Assembly: GCA_023451915.1 (NCBI GenBank)
Contig: JAEXXS010000104.1
Span: 1-6,050, forward strand
DNA from: Pseudomonadota bacterium
GTDB taxonomy: Bacteria; Pseudomonadota; Alphaproteobacteria; Rhizobiales; Rhizobiaceae
DNA: 6,050 nt
Direction: 5' to 3'
Shown: piece by piece, positions 1 through 6,050 of the stretch
How the letters are laid out: the number at the start of each line of letters is the position of its first letter
How positions within the stretch are numbered: position 1 is the stretch's first letter
Program-made: the position numbers and the translations under genes
The notes under the pieces: generated by a model
Databases searched by the model: none
Told to the model about the DNA's origin: nothing
Seen by the model: the letters and a program-made list of their open reading frames with translations, nothing else

Positions 1-593
1 TTAAACATGATCTCGTCATCGTGTCGGACGAAGTTTACGAGCAGATCCTGTTCGATAGTTCTGAACATATCTCGATTGCAGCACTACCGGGCATGAAAGA
101 GCGCACCATCTCAATGTTTGCCTTCACTAAGGCTTATGCGATGGATGGCTGGCGGTTGGGCTATATCGTCGCCGATGCTTCCTTTATGCCAGCCTTCCTC
201 AAGCTAACTGCCAATGAGATTACCCACGTTAACACCTTTATTCAGTATGGTGCTCTGGCTGCCATCACAGGTCCGGCTGATATTCTTGACGACATGGTCG
301 CCGACGACCGCCGTAAGCGCGACCTCGTTGTTAGCCGCCTCAACCAAATGCCGGGCGTGACCTGTGAAAGCCCGGAAGGCACCATCTATGCCTTTCCTGA
401 TATCAGCGAAACGGGCCTCACCTCCCAACAGGCCGCCGACATGATCCTTGAAGAGACGGGCGTTGTAGTGGAAGCGGGCGGCTTTTACGGCAAATCGGGC
501 GACAGTCACTTGCGGGTGTGCTTCGGCTCGGAAAGCTACGAACGGCTAGAACAGGCCATGGATCGGCTTAGCACATTCTTCAACGGGCTCTGA
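1..593 (+). CDS. PLP-dependent class I/II aminotransferase, C-terminal part (5' end outside window)
   Basis: This is the C-terminal 196 residues of a cytosolic fold-type I aminotransferase; the reading frame is open from base 3, so the GTG at 21 is an internal valine and not a start. Visible landmarks are the SDEVYE segment (27-38), whose Asp and Tyr correspond to the cofactor-contacting Asp and Tyr of aspartate aminotransferase. Next is FTKAYAMDGWRLGY, with the Schiff-base lysine encoded at 129-131. Near the end, HLRVCFG has an Arg (513-515) that corresponds to the arginine binding the substrate alpha-carboxylate. All expected catalytic residues in this part are present, so the gene looks functional. 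The family moves an amino group between an amino acid and a 2-oxo acid; the specific substrate is not readable here. It points the same way as the downstream peptide-type transporter, but 932 bases of non-coding DNA separate them, so co-transcription is doubtful. No clear terminator follows the stop. Confidence 0.93.
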   Translation, partial: KHDLVIVSDEVYEQILFDSSEHISIAALPGMKERTISMFAFTKAYAMDGWRLGYIVADASFMPAFLKLTANEITHVNTFIQYGALAAITGPADILDDMVADDRRKRDLVVSRLNQMPGVTCESPEGTIYAFPDISETGLTSQQAADMILEETGVVVEAGGFYGKSGDSHLRVCFGSESYERLEQAMDRLSTFFNGL

Positions 594-596
594 CGC

Positions 597-856
597 GGCT
601 TTAGTAGCGGCGCATTGCGTTTCAATCCGCTTTCCGGCGCTGCGATCAAACAGGTGCCAGACATCTGGTGCGATATCAAGCCTAACAGGCTCGCCATCCC
701 GCACGCCGATTGTAAGGGGCATCCCTTGCGGTAAGGCGGGGGCAAAGAGCAAGGGTCAAGGCCTTCCTCGGCGAGCGTCACGCGACCTTGCAGTCCGACG
801 GGAGCAAGTCACAAATTCATTGCGGGAGCACCGATTTGCTCAACGCGGCCGGCCGT
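597..856 (-). pseudogene. Remnant of a MalK/UgpC-type sugar ABC transporter ATPase (C-terminal/TOBE region)
   Basis: Reading the minus strand, three pieces match consecutive parts of the C-terminal half of MalK/UgpC-type ATPases. First comes AGRVEQIGAPAMNL (about 853-812), which joins the end of the nucleotide-binding domain (usual form GRVEQIGAPLELY) directly to the AMNL of the later conserved FIGSPAMNFL motif. An in-frame TGA follows (complement of 809-811). The same frame then reads LAPVGLQGRVTLAEE, like the start of a TOBE strand, and after a frame change near 750 the neighbouring frame reads LPQGMPLTIGVRDGEPVRLD and APDVWHLFDRSAGKRI, the usual end of the protein. The Walker A, signature and Walker B parts are not found in the window, so no functional ATPase can be made. 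Its frame runs on into the antisense of the aminotransferase 3' end. The assignment rests on motif recognition and not on a search; the exact limits are approximate. Confidence 0.72.
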
Positions 857-1244
857 CGTCCTGTTTGAGAGGCTTAGATGGTTGGAAGGCCCAGCGGAGT
901 TGGCGCATGCATCCAGCGGAAAATGGTCTCTTGTGCTTTCGCCATGGTCAGTGCGCCTCGGCCGGACGCATCGCTCAAGCGTGCGACGGATAGCCACAGA
1001 AAGGTCTGGGGCGCCGCCGTGGCGTCTCGTTGAATACTGCGACGGCACTGATGCCTGGCGCAATCTTTAAGAGTGGGATGACTTCCAACTCGAATATCGA
1101 CTCCAGGAAATCAGAGCGGTATCCGGGATACTATGCTTTATGATGAGAGTGGCTCTTCCTTGTCGCGACTTCATGAACGGTCTCGTCTGATGATCGGCTG
1201 CAGGGTAACCTGGTACAAACTGTTCTCCAATCCAGAAGACTTCA

Positions 1245-1409
1245 ATGTATCGGATTAACCGCAATCATGAGACGCCGAAAATCCGCGCCACGCGGGTTAT
1301 GACTGCGATCGGGCTTCCCCTCGCCGCGAGCCCCATCCTGATTGTCCCTGAATCTTATCGCGATGGCCGCTATGCACCCGTCGGCAAGTTCCGCGGCCGA
1401 AAATATTGA
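1245..1409 (+). CDS. Small hypothetical ORF, 54 aa (doubtful)
   Basis: An ATG at 1245 opens a 54-codon frame ending with TGA at 1407-1409. The product would be basic with a short hydrophobic middle (MTAIGLPLAASPILIV) and a charged, aromatic end (YRDGRYAPVGKFRGRKY). About two thirds of its third codon positions are G or C, which is coding-like for this genome, and a weak purine-rich AGAAG lies 6 bases upstream of the ATG. I do not recognise the sequence. It could be a real small protein, the last piece of a decayed gene (the frame is open back to 1209), or chance. An overlapping antisense ORF (1297-1524) also has no recognisable content. Confidence 0.2.
   Translation: MYRINRNHETPKIRATRVMTAIGLPLAASPILIVPESYRDGRYAPVGKFRGRKY
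1280..1298. repeat. Small inverted repeat (8-bp stem, 3-nt loop)
   Basis: The bases AATCCGCG and CGCGGGTT flank a CCA loop. They pair over eight positions, with five consecutive G-C pairs next to the loop and one G-T wobble. No T-run follows, so it does not look like an intrinsic terminator. It lies inside the doubtful small ORF and about 230 bases upstream of the binding-protein start. It could be an operator, a leader hairpin or chance. Confidence 0.3.
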
Positions 1410-1510
1410 TCGTTGTACCTAGACCATTTTTGCATGCGCGCTTGCAGAAATAGCATTTGCTTTTGAAAGCCGTCACCAAGAACCTAGCTCCCAACGAAAA
1501 CACAAATATC

Positions 1511-1516
1511 GGGAAG
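1511..1516 (+). promoter_or_regulatory. Ribosome binding site that fixes the binding-protein start
   Basis: GGGAAG sits 9 bases before the ATG at 1526. This supports that ATG over the in-frame TTG at 1457, which would place 23 extra, non-signal-like residues before an otherwise ordinary signal peptide. Confidence 0.6.
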
Positions 1517-1525
1517 ATACTCAAT

Positions 1526-3079
1526 ATGGGAATAGCACGTGCGAAAGGCTACCGCGCGGCGGTAGCCGGTTTGTTACTTGGTGCCAGCGTGTTCAGCACA
1601 TCCTTTGCTCTTGCGGAAGACGCCCCGCAGCAAGGTGGTGACCTTGTGATGGTTCGTGCGGACGCCATCCAGACACTGATGCCGACGCTCGCCGCGGAAA
1701 ACGGTTCGATCTGGGCCATTGAAGAGGTATTCGACACTCTGCTGTTCCCGACCGAGGATGGCAAAGGCGTTCAACCGGGCCTCGCCACAGAATGGAAGCA
1801 GTCAGCCGACGGGCTTGAATGGACCTTTGCTCTCCGTCCAAATGTCAAATTCTCGGACGGCACGCCGATGACGTCCAAGGACGTGAAATTCTCGCTCGAA
1901 CAGGCAGCAAAAGACTCAAATCCATTCGGCTTCATCAACACCTCCATTGCGGAGATCAAGACGCCAGACCCGCAGACTGTTGTAGTGCGCACCAAGGCTC
2001 CATATGCGCCGCTTCCCTCGGTCATGGCGATCTTCTCCAACTCGATCGTGCCAGACAATTATGGTGGAAAAACCGCCGAAGAATTCGCCCAGGCGCCCAT
2101 CGGCACGGGACCGTTTAAACTGGCCGAGCGCACCATAGGCGTCGGCGCGCGTTTCGTTCGCAATACCGAATACTGGCAACAGGGAAAACCCTATCTGGAT
2201 TCAATCAGCATCAATGAAGTTGCTGACGGCAATACACGCGCCAATCAGGTTCTGGGTGGGCAGGCCCACATTAACGAATTTCCGGCATTTTCGAGCGCGC
2301 AGGCGCTAATGGCAGGCGGCGGAGATGTTGCCCTGGGTGTCTTCCCATCCAGCCGGGTGGATTTTGTCGCGCTGAATACCAAGAAGGCGCCGTTTGACGA
2401 TCCACATGTCCGTCGCGCCATCGCCGGCCTGATCGATAAGCAGGCTCTTGTCAAGGTTATCCTGTTTGGCAACGGCGAACCTGCTGGCGCTTACATGTCG
2501 CCAAGCTCGTGGTCCCACAACAGCGACATTAAAGGCATGCCATTTGACCTCGAAGCGGTGAAGGCGGAACTTGCCCAATCGAAGGTGCCAAGCGGCTTCA
2601 CCGCTGCAATTTCTGTTGGTAGCGGTAACTCGAACGAGGCCACAATCGCGCAAATTATCCAGGCCCAAGCTGCCAAAGTTGGCATCAATCTGACCATTCA
2701 GGTGCTCGATCCGGCTGCACTCGGCGAAGCCCGCCAGGCAGGCAACTATGATATGGCCTTTACCTATAACACCACCGATATCGTTGATCCCGATGAGATC
2801 ATCCGCTTTGCGGGTGTTTATGATGGTGGTTCCAAGGTGCAGTATTCTTTCTATGATAGCAAGGATATCGCCCAGAAGGCGGAACAGGCAGCCTCCATCA
2901 GCGAGCAGGATACGCGCAAGAAAATCTATGACGAAATCCAGTCCATCTGGGACAAAGATCAGCCAATGGTTCCGCTCTATTATTCACCGGAACTCTATTC
3001 CTATTCGACCAAAGTTCACAACTTCCATCCCTATGTAACGGGGAACTACAACCTGGCGAATGTCTGGCTGTCGAATTGA
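1526..3079 (+). CDS. Periplasmic solute-binding protein of a peptide-type (Dpp/Opp, SBP_bac_5) ABC transporter
   Basis: This 517-residue secreted protein captures a peptide or peptide-like ligand in the periplasm and passes it to the downstream permeases. The chosen ATG has a Shine-Dalgarno sequence and begins a classical signal peptide: basic N-region (Arg5, Lys7, Arg10), hydrophobic core AAVAGLLLGASVF, and a probable signal peptidase I cut after FALA at residue 30. There is no lipobox cysteine. Family landmarks follow in order. LRPNVKFSDGTPMTSKDV (about residues 103-120) is the typical R.vkFsdG.p.ta.DV segment. IGTGPFKL and then RNTEYWQQGKPYLD (about 190-220) match the GtGPy...rN..Yw.g.P signature. 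VALNTKKAPFDDPHVRRAI (about 280-300) matches the segment before the second lobe. Length is normal for the family. The nearest relatives bind di- or oligopeptides, but nickel, opine and glutathione binders share this fold, so the ligand is open. It is the first gene of the operon. Confidence 0.93.
   Translation: MGIARAKGYRAAVAGLLLGASVFSTSFALAEDAPQQGGDLVMVRADAIQTLMPTLAAENGSIWAIEEVFDTLLFPTEDGKGVQPGLATEWKQSADGLEWTFALRPNVKFSDGTPMTSKDVKFSLEQAAKDSNPFGFINTSIAEIKTPDPQTVVVRTKAPYAPLPSVMAIFSNSIVPDNYGGKTAEEFAQAPIGTGPFKLAERTIGVGARFVRNTEYWQQGKPYLDSISINEVADGNTRANQVLGGQAHINEFPAFSSAQALMAGGGDVALGVFPSSRVDFVALNTKKAPFDDPHVRRAIAGLIDKQALVKVILFGNGEPAGAYMSPSSWSHNSDIKGMPFDLEAVKAELAQSKVPSGFTAAISVGSGNSNEATIAQIIQAQAAKVGINLTIQVLDPAALGEARQAGNYDMAFTYNTTDIVDPDEIIRFAGVYDGGSKVQYSFYDSKDIAQKAEQAASISEQDTRKKIYDEIQSIWDKDQPMVPLYYSPELYSYSTKVHNFHPYVTGNYNLANVWLSN
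1547..1567. repeat. Perfect 9-bp inverted repeat early in the binding-protein reading frame
   Basis: GGCTACCGC (1547-1555) and GCGGTAGCC (1559-1567) are exact reverse complements separated by GCG. The stem is G+C-rich, covers codons 8-14 of the signal peptide, and begins 21 bases after the first base of the start codon. As RNA it could form a strong hairpin near the translation start; as DNA it could be an operator. It may also reflect codon choice for Gly-Tyr-Arg-Ala-Ala-Val-Ala. Confidence 0.55.
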
Positions 3080-3091
3080 TATTGACACTGG

Positions 3092-3121
3092 GGTCTTTCC
3101 ATCGCGGCTGATGGACGGACC
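3092..3121 (+). promoter_or_regulatory. Stem-loop just after the binding-protein gene
   Basis: TCCATC (3098-3103) pairs with GATGGA (3110-3115) around a GCGGCT loop. An outer GGTC/GACC pair (3092-3095 with 3118-3121) extends it across a 2x2 internal loop. It starts 13 bases after the stop codon. No T-tract follows, so it looks more like an mRNA 3'-end stabiliser or partial attenuator than a full terminator. That is typical of the gap behind binding-protein genes in ABC importer operons. Confidence 0.45.
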
Positions 3122-3142
3122 TCGATCTGACTATCAATAGCT

Positions 3143-3179
3143 GCGGGCTGTCCCCTTCCTATTCGAGCGGACGGCCTGC
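3143..3179 (+). promoter_or_regulatory. Second stem-loop in the gap before the permease genes
   Basis: GCGGGCTGTCC (3143-3153) can pair with GGACGGCCTGC (3169-3179) over 11 positions, nine Watson-Crick and two G-U, leaving a 15-base loop. It ends 26 bases before the permease start. No T-run follows. Together with the preceding hairpin it fills most of the 126-base gap, so it may protect the upstream transcript from 3' decay or lower expression of the downstream genes. Confidence 0.5.
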
Positions 3180-3205
3180 TTGCCTATCATTGAGTTCGAT
3201 ATTCC

Positions 3206-4141
3206 ATGTTGAGATTTTTGTTACGACGGTTTGCGTTACTTGTTCCCGTGATACTAGGAACAGTAACTTTGACCTTCATGCTGATGCATCTGACCCCCGG
3301 CGATCCGGCGCGCACCTATCTGGGTGAACATGCAACGCCAGAGGCAATTGCCGCTCTCAGACAACAGTGGGGCCTCGACCAGCCGCTGGCTGTCCAGTAT
3401 CTCCACTTCCTGCGCGATCTTGCGACTGGCGAGCTTGGTCAATCGATGTTCTATCATGAACCGATCATCAATCTGCTCGCCACACGCCTCCCGCCGACGC
3501 TTGGTCTCATGCTCATGAGCGCCATCCTGAGCCTCATGATCGCCATTCCGCTGGCCACGTGGAGCGCTATGCGCGGCAATGGCCTTTCCGATACATTCCT
3601 GCGCGGCCTCACAGCAATTTTTCAGGGCACGCCGATCTTCTTTATCGCTACCGTTTTCATCCTGATTTTCAGCATCCGCCTGAAAATCTTCCCGGTTGGC
3701 GGATATGGAAACACTCCGGCAGGGCATTTCATCTCGCTTTTCCTCCCGGCGCTCACGCTGGCGCTCGGCATTGTACCAGCTTTGATGCGCAGCCTGCGCA
3801 CCGCACTGATTGATGCGCTCAACAGCGAATATGTTAATTTCGCGCGCGCCAAGGGACTACGCAGACGCACCGTCTGGATAAATTATGCCCTGCGCAACGC
3901 CAGTATCTCGGGCCTTAGCATTCTCAGTATTCAGATTGGTTTTCTCGCCGGCGGCTCCCTGGTGGTGGAAAACGTCTTTGCCATTCCAGGTATGGGTACC
4001 TTTCTTATGAAGGGTATCCTGAACCGCGATTTCCCGGTCGTGCAAGCCAGCGCGCTGATTTTCGCGCTGCTGGTCTTGCTGGTCTATCTCATCACCGACA
4101 TCGCCTACACGCTGCTCGATCCCCGGGTGAGGCTGAAATGA
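3206..4141 (+). CDS. Peptide-type ABC transporter permease, DppB/OppB family
   Basis: This 311-residue inner-membrane protein would form half of the translocation channel. The DppB-type layout is clear. It has an N-terminal membrane segment (about residues 9-30) followed by the conserved PGDPA (31-35). A periplasmic domain contains LRQQWGLDQPLAVQY (51-65) and GELGQS (75-80). Five more membrane segments lie near 98-120, 132-157, 175-194, 234-258 and 280-304. The cytoplasmic EAA-type coupling loop is EYVNFARAKGLRRRTVW (208-224), the site that contacts the ATPases. VENVFAIPGMG (254-264) and the C-terminal LLDPRVRLK are also typical. Length is normal. The start ATG has only a weak TGAG 11 bases upstream, so translation may be less efficient than for the binding protein. 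Its TGA overlaps the ATG of the next gene (ATGA), implying coupling. Confidence 0.95.
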   Translation: MLRFLLRRFALLVPVILGTVTLTFMLMHLTPGDPARTYLGEHATPEAIAALRQQWGLDQPLAVQYLHFLRDLATGELGQSMFYHEPIINLLATRLPPTLGLMLMSAILSLMIAIPLATWSAMRGNGLSDTFLRGLTAIFQGTPIFFIATVFILIFSIRLKIFPVGGYGNTPAGHFISLFLPALTLALGIVPALMRSLRTALIDALNSEYVNFARAKGLRRRTVWINYALRNASISGLSILSIQIGFLAGGSLVVENVFAIPGMGTFLMKGILNRDFPVVQASALIFALLVLLVYLITDIAYTLLDPRVRLK

Positions 4142-5022
4142 GCGAAAGCAACATGACCGTAGCCACAACCTCCTCCGCGAATATCGCCCGACAACCCGGC
4201 CTGCTGAAGCGTCTGGCGCGGGACAACCCCCAGCTTTTATTGGGGGCCCTGATTATCGGTACAATCGTGCTTATGGCGCTGTGCGCGCCGTTACTGACGA
4301 GCCACGATCCAACCGCACAGGACTTCATGTCGACCCTGCAAGGACCAAGTGCCGCCCATTTGCTTGGCACCGACAATCTTGGCCGCGATATCTGGGCGCG
4401 ACTGCTTTACGGCGCAAGAGTCGATCTGTTTCTGGCGGCGATCGCCGTCGTGCTTCCCTTCTGCATTGGCTCCACAATTGGAGCGTTGTGTGGTTATTTC
4501 GGCGGCTGGTTCGACACCATCGTCATGCGTATTGCCGATATTATGGTAGCCTTCCCTTTTTATGTTCTCGTCATCAGTCTGGTTTTCATTCTCGGTAACG
4601 GCATATGGAGCATTGTCGTCGCGATCTCGATCGTCAGCTGGATCGCCTATGCCCGCATCATCCGGGCCGAAGCAATGGTGTTGAGCTCCACCAACTTTAT
4701 GGACGCCCTTCATGTCGGAGGTCTCGGTGTTCCGCGCATCGTGTTTGGGCACCTGATGCCAAATGTGCTGAGCCAGGCCATCGTTTATGCAATGAGCGAC
4801 ATTGTGGCCAATATCGGGGTGATTGTTACCCTGAGCTACTTCGGTCTTGGCATCGTACCCCCGACACCCGACTGGGGAAACATGATGTCGGAGGGGCAGC
4901 CCTTTTTTGCTGGCGGCGTCTATAGCTTGATGCTCATTCCCGCTGTCGCGGTGATCGTCACAAGTTACGGCTTGTCCCTGGTTGGCGACGGTCTGGCGAC
5001 AGCTTTGAGGGTGAAAAAATGA
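4138..5022 (+). CDS. Peptide-type ABC transporter permease, DppC/OppC family
   Basis: This 294-residue partner permease completes the membrane channel. It shows the DppC order. A cytoplasmic N-terminus and a first membrane segment (about 32-54) lead to the HDPTAQD segment, then LGTDNLGRDIWARLLYGARVDL (76-97), the family signature before the transmembrane core. Further membrane segments lie near 97-120, 133-152, 156-176, 208-235 and 262-284. The coupling loop is NFMDALHVGGLGVPRIVFGHLMPN (186-209). It keeps the Ala, the Gly and the H..PN end, but its DALHVGG differs from the usual EAARALGA. SYFGLGIVPPTPDWGNMM (233-250) is the other typical motif. GTGAGG at 4127-4132 gives a good ribosome site 5 bases before the ATG, within the end of the preceding gene. 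The gene overlaps both neighbours by four bases (ATGA). Confidence 0.95.
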   Translation: MSESNMTVATTSSANIARQPGLLKRLARDNPQLLLGALIIGTIVLMALCAPLLTSHDPTAQDFMSTLQGPSAAHLLGTDNLGRDIWARLLYGARVDLFLAAIAVVLPFCIGSTIGALCGYFGGWFDTIVMRIADIMVAFPFYVLVISLVFILGNGIWSIVVAISIVSWIAYARIIRAEAMVLSSTNFMDALHVGGLGVPRIVFGHLMPNVLSQAIVYAMSDIVANIGVIVTLSYFGLGIVPPTPDWGNMMSEGQPFFAGGVYSLMLIPAVAVIVTSYGLSLVGDGLATALRVKK

Positions 5023-5987
5023 CGGAACAGACGCGAAAACCAATTGCGCTGGAAATCGACCGGCTAAGTGTTTCCGCCCACATCAACGAGAAAAGCTACA
5101 AGGCGCTCGATGGCGTCTCAATATCTGTAACGCAGGGTGAAGCGCGTGGCTTGGTGGGAGAGTCCGGCTCAGGAAAGAGCCTGACATTGCGCGCTGTGAT
5201 GGGGCTTCTTCCAGCAAATCTTGCCGTGACCGGCGGATCGATCCGCTTTGAAGGCAGTGATCTTCTGGCCGATGACGGCCAGTTGCTGCGCTCCATTCGT
5301 GGCACCGGCATTTCTATGGTGTTTCAGGAACCGGCCATCGCCCTCAATCCTGTGATGAAGGTTGGGCGACAGATCGTTGACGGTGTGGCCTGGAAACGCG
5401 GCTACTCAGCAAGGCAAGCAAAAGAACTGGCAGTAGAATTGCTCGCTCAGGTCGGCATCAAGGATCCGACCCGATGGGTCGATGCCTATCCGCACCAGCT
5501 TTCCGGCGGCATGCGTCAACGCGTCATGATCGCATCAGCCATTGCCAGCAAGCCGAAGGTCATTCTGTGCGATGAGCCGACAACAGCTCTTGATGTCACG
5601 ATTCAGGCTCAGATCCTTGCCCTGTTCAAGTCGCTCAAGACCGAGCTCAATGCCGGTCTTCTCTATGTCACGCACGATCTCGGTGTGGTCGCCGAATTCT
5701 GCGATTCATTGACGGTCATGTATGCGGGCCGCACGGTGGAACAGGCCGACAATCTCGGTGATTTGATCGCCGCGCCCGTCCATCCCTACACCCGGGCGCT
5801 GCTTGCCGCCGTGCCGCGTATTCGCGGACCTATCAGGCGTCTGCGCGGACTTGCAAGTTCTGCACCCTCATTAACCGAGCGCGATCAGAAGGCCGCAGCA
5901 CCGCTGGTGGCCTGCGGACCAGGGCGGCTGGTTGCGCCGTTCACGACCGAAGACGAACGCTTTTTTGCACGGAATGAGGAAGCATAA
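5019..5987 (+). CDS. Peptide-type ABC transporter ATP-binding protein, DppD/OppD family
   Basis: This 322-residue cytoplasmic ATPase would energise the permease pair. All nucleotide-binding motifs are intact: Walker A GESGSGKS (47-54), Q-loop Gln103 in VFQEP, signature LSGGM (161-165), Walker B VILCDEP (181-187, catalytic Glu186) and the switch His219 in YVTHDLG. VHPYTRALLAAVPR (254-267) starts the C-terminal extension specific to oligopeptide-type ATPases. After it the tail is unusual: DppD/OppD proteins normally continue with a proline-rich segment and a GC.F..RC....C cysteine cluster, but here the tail has a single Cys (299) and reads LRGLASSAPSLTERDQ and then LVAPFTTEDERFF. The start ATG overlaps the preceding stop (ATGA) and has GAGG 8 bases upstream. 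The stop TAA shares its last base with the next ATG. Confidence 0.95.
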   Translation: MTEQTRKPIALEIDRLSVSAHINEKSYKALDGVSISVTQGEARGLVGESGSGKSLTLRAVMGLLPANLAVTGGSIRFEGSDLLADDGQLLRSIRGTGISMVFQEPAIALNPVMKVGRQIVDGVAWKRGYSARQAKELAVELLAQVGIKDPTRWVDAYPHQLSGGMRQRVMIASAIASKPKVILCDEPTTALDVTIQAQILALFKSLKTELNAGLLYVTHDLGVVAEFCDSLTVMYAGRTVEQADNLGDLIAAPVHPYTRALLAAVPRIRGPIRRLRGLASSAPSLTERDQKAAAPLVACGPGRLVAPFTTEDERFFARNEEA

Positions 5988-6050
5988 TGAACAACGGGCT
6001 TGTGGTAGAAGGCCTTTCGGTTGTGTTTCCCGGAGGAATGCAGGCGCTGC
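5987..6050 (+). CDS. Probable second ABC transporter ATP-binding protein (DppF/OppF type), 5' end only
   Basis: Only the first 21 codons are in the window, reading MNNGLVVEGLSVVFPGGMQA and then Leu. LVVEGLSVVFPGG is a typical first beta strand of an ABC ATPase (LeV..Ls..f), and position after a DppD-type gene makes a DppF-type second ATPase the natural expectation. The ATG overlaps the preceding stop as TAATG, and GAGGAAG (5976-5982) provides a ribosome site. Walker motifs lie beyond the window, so the family is inferred from the N-terminus and context. Confidence 0.75.
   Translation, partial: MNNGLVVEGLSVVFPGGMQAL

Larger units (their letters stand above)
857..1525. other. Intergenic region without a recognisable gene
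   Basis: About 670 bases between the ATPase remnant and the binding-protein start contain no ORF that I recognise on either strand. Open frames are short: a minus-strand frame at 809-1063 is recognisable only at its far end, where it is the ATPase remnant. A plus frame at 882-1070 and a minus frame at 1067-1264 have no family motifs. Two small plus-strand ORFs are at 1133-1258 (41 codons) and 1245-1409 (54 codons, listed separately). The stretch may be further decayed coding DNA plus the leader of the transporter operon. No convincing sigma-70 promoter stands out in the last 120 bases, although the operon's promoter would be expected there. Confidence 0.6.

Noticed and set aside
723..755. 7-bp inverted repeat CCCTTGC...GCAAGGG
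   Set aside because: The 19-base loop, the short arms and its place inside the decayed ATPase remnant make chance likely; no T-run marks it as a terminator.
846..855. CGGCCGGCCG palindrome
   Set aside because: Self-complementary G+C runs are common at this base composition, and here it encodes part of the ATPase remnant on the minus strand.
809..1063. Minus-strand ORF of 84 codons taken as a gene
   Set aside because: Only its last dozen or so codons (GRVEQIGAPAMNL) are recognisable, and they belong to the ATPase remnant; the rest has no motif or coding character that I can support.
1430..1490. Candidate sigma-70 promoters (TTGCAT...TAGCAT with a 15-base spacer; TTGAAA...TAGCTC with a 16-base spacer)
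   Set aside because: Each matches the consensus poorly in one or both boxes or has bad spacing, so neither can be called from sequence alone.
1457..1525. Upstream in-frame TTG start for the binding protein
   Set aside because: It would add 23 residues ahead of a standard signal peptide, and it lacks a good ribosome site. The ATG at 1526 has GGGAAG at proper spacing.
4291..5043. Long minus-strand ORF (250 codons) opposite the second permease
   Set aside because: It is antisense to a clear DppC-type gene and rich in His, Asp, Asn and Gln, with no family motif; it is a shadow of codon use on the other strand.

Overview
The window looks like chromosomal DNA of an alphaproteobacterium, probably Hyphomicrobiales and most like Brucellaceae (Brucella/Ochrobactrum). 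This rests on moderately high G+C, Gly/Ala-rich proteins, compact transporter operons and a decayed ABC gene remnant beside an intact locus. The genus is an impression from the protein sequences; no search was run.

Layout. (1) At the left edge lies the C-terminal two thirds or so of a PLP-dependent class I/II aminotransferase (+ strand, start outside the window, stop at 593). (2) Positions 594-1525 hold no intact gene. The first part (about 597-856) is, on the minus strand, the wreck of the C-terminal part of a MalK/UgpC-type sugar ABC transporter ATPase, with an internal deletion, an in-frame stop and a frameshift. The rest (about 857-1525) is unassigned, with only short ORFs and a small inverted repeat. 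(3) From 1526 to the right edge runs a five-gene ABC importer operon of the peptide/nickel/opine (Dpp/Opp) class: periplasmic binding protein, DppB-type permease, DppC-type permease, DppD-type ATPase and the first 21 codons of a probable second (DppF-type) ATPase.

How the genes work together. The binding protein would capture a peptide or peptide-like solute in the periplasm, the two permeases would form the inner-membrane channel, and the two ATPases would drive transport. The four membrane and cytoplasmic genes are joined by ATGA, ATGA and TAATG overlaps, which implies translational coupling. The binding-protein gene is set apart by a 126-base gap containing two potential stem-loops. That arrangement fits higher expression of the binding protein than of the membrane components. 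The substrate cannot be read from sequence alone.

I see no previously undescribed system. The items most worth a second look are the pseudogene and its deletion junction, a perfect 9-bp inverted repeat early in the binding-protein reading frame, the paired stem-loops, and a DppD-type ATPase whose C-terminal tail lacks the usual cysteine cluster.
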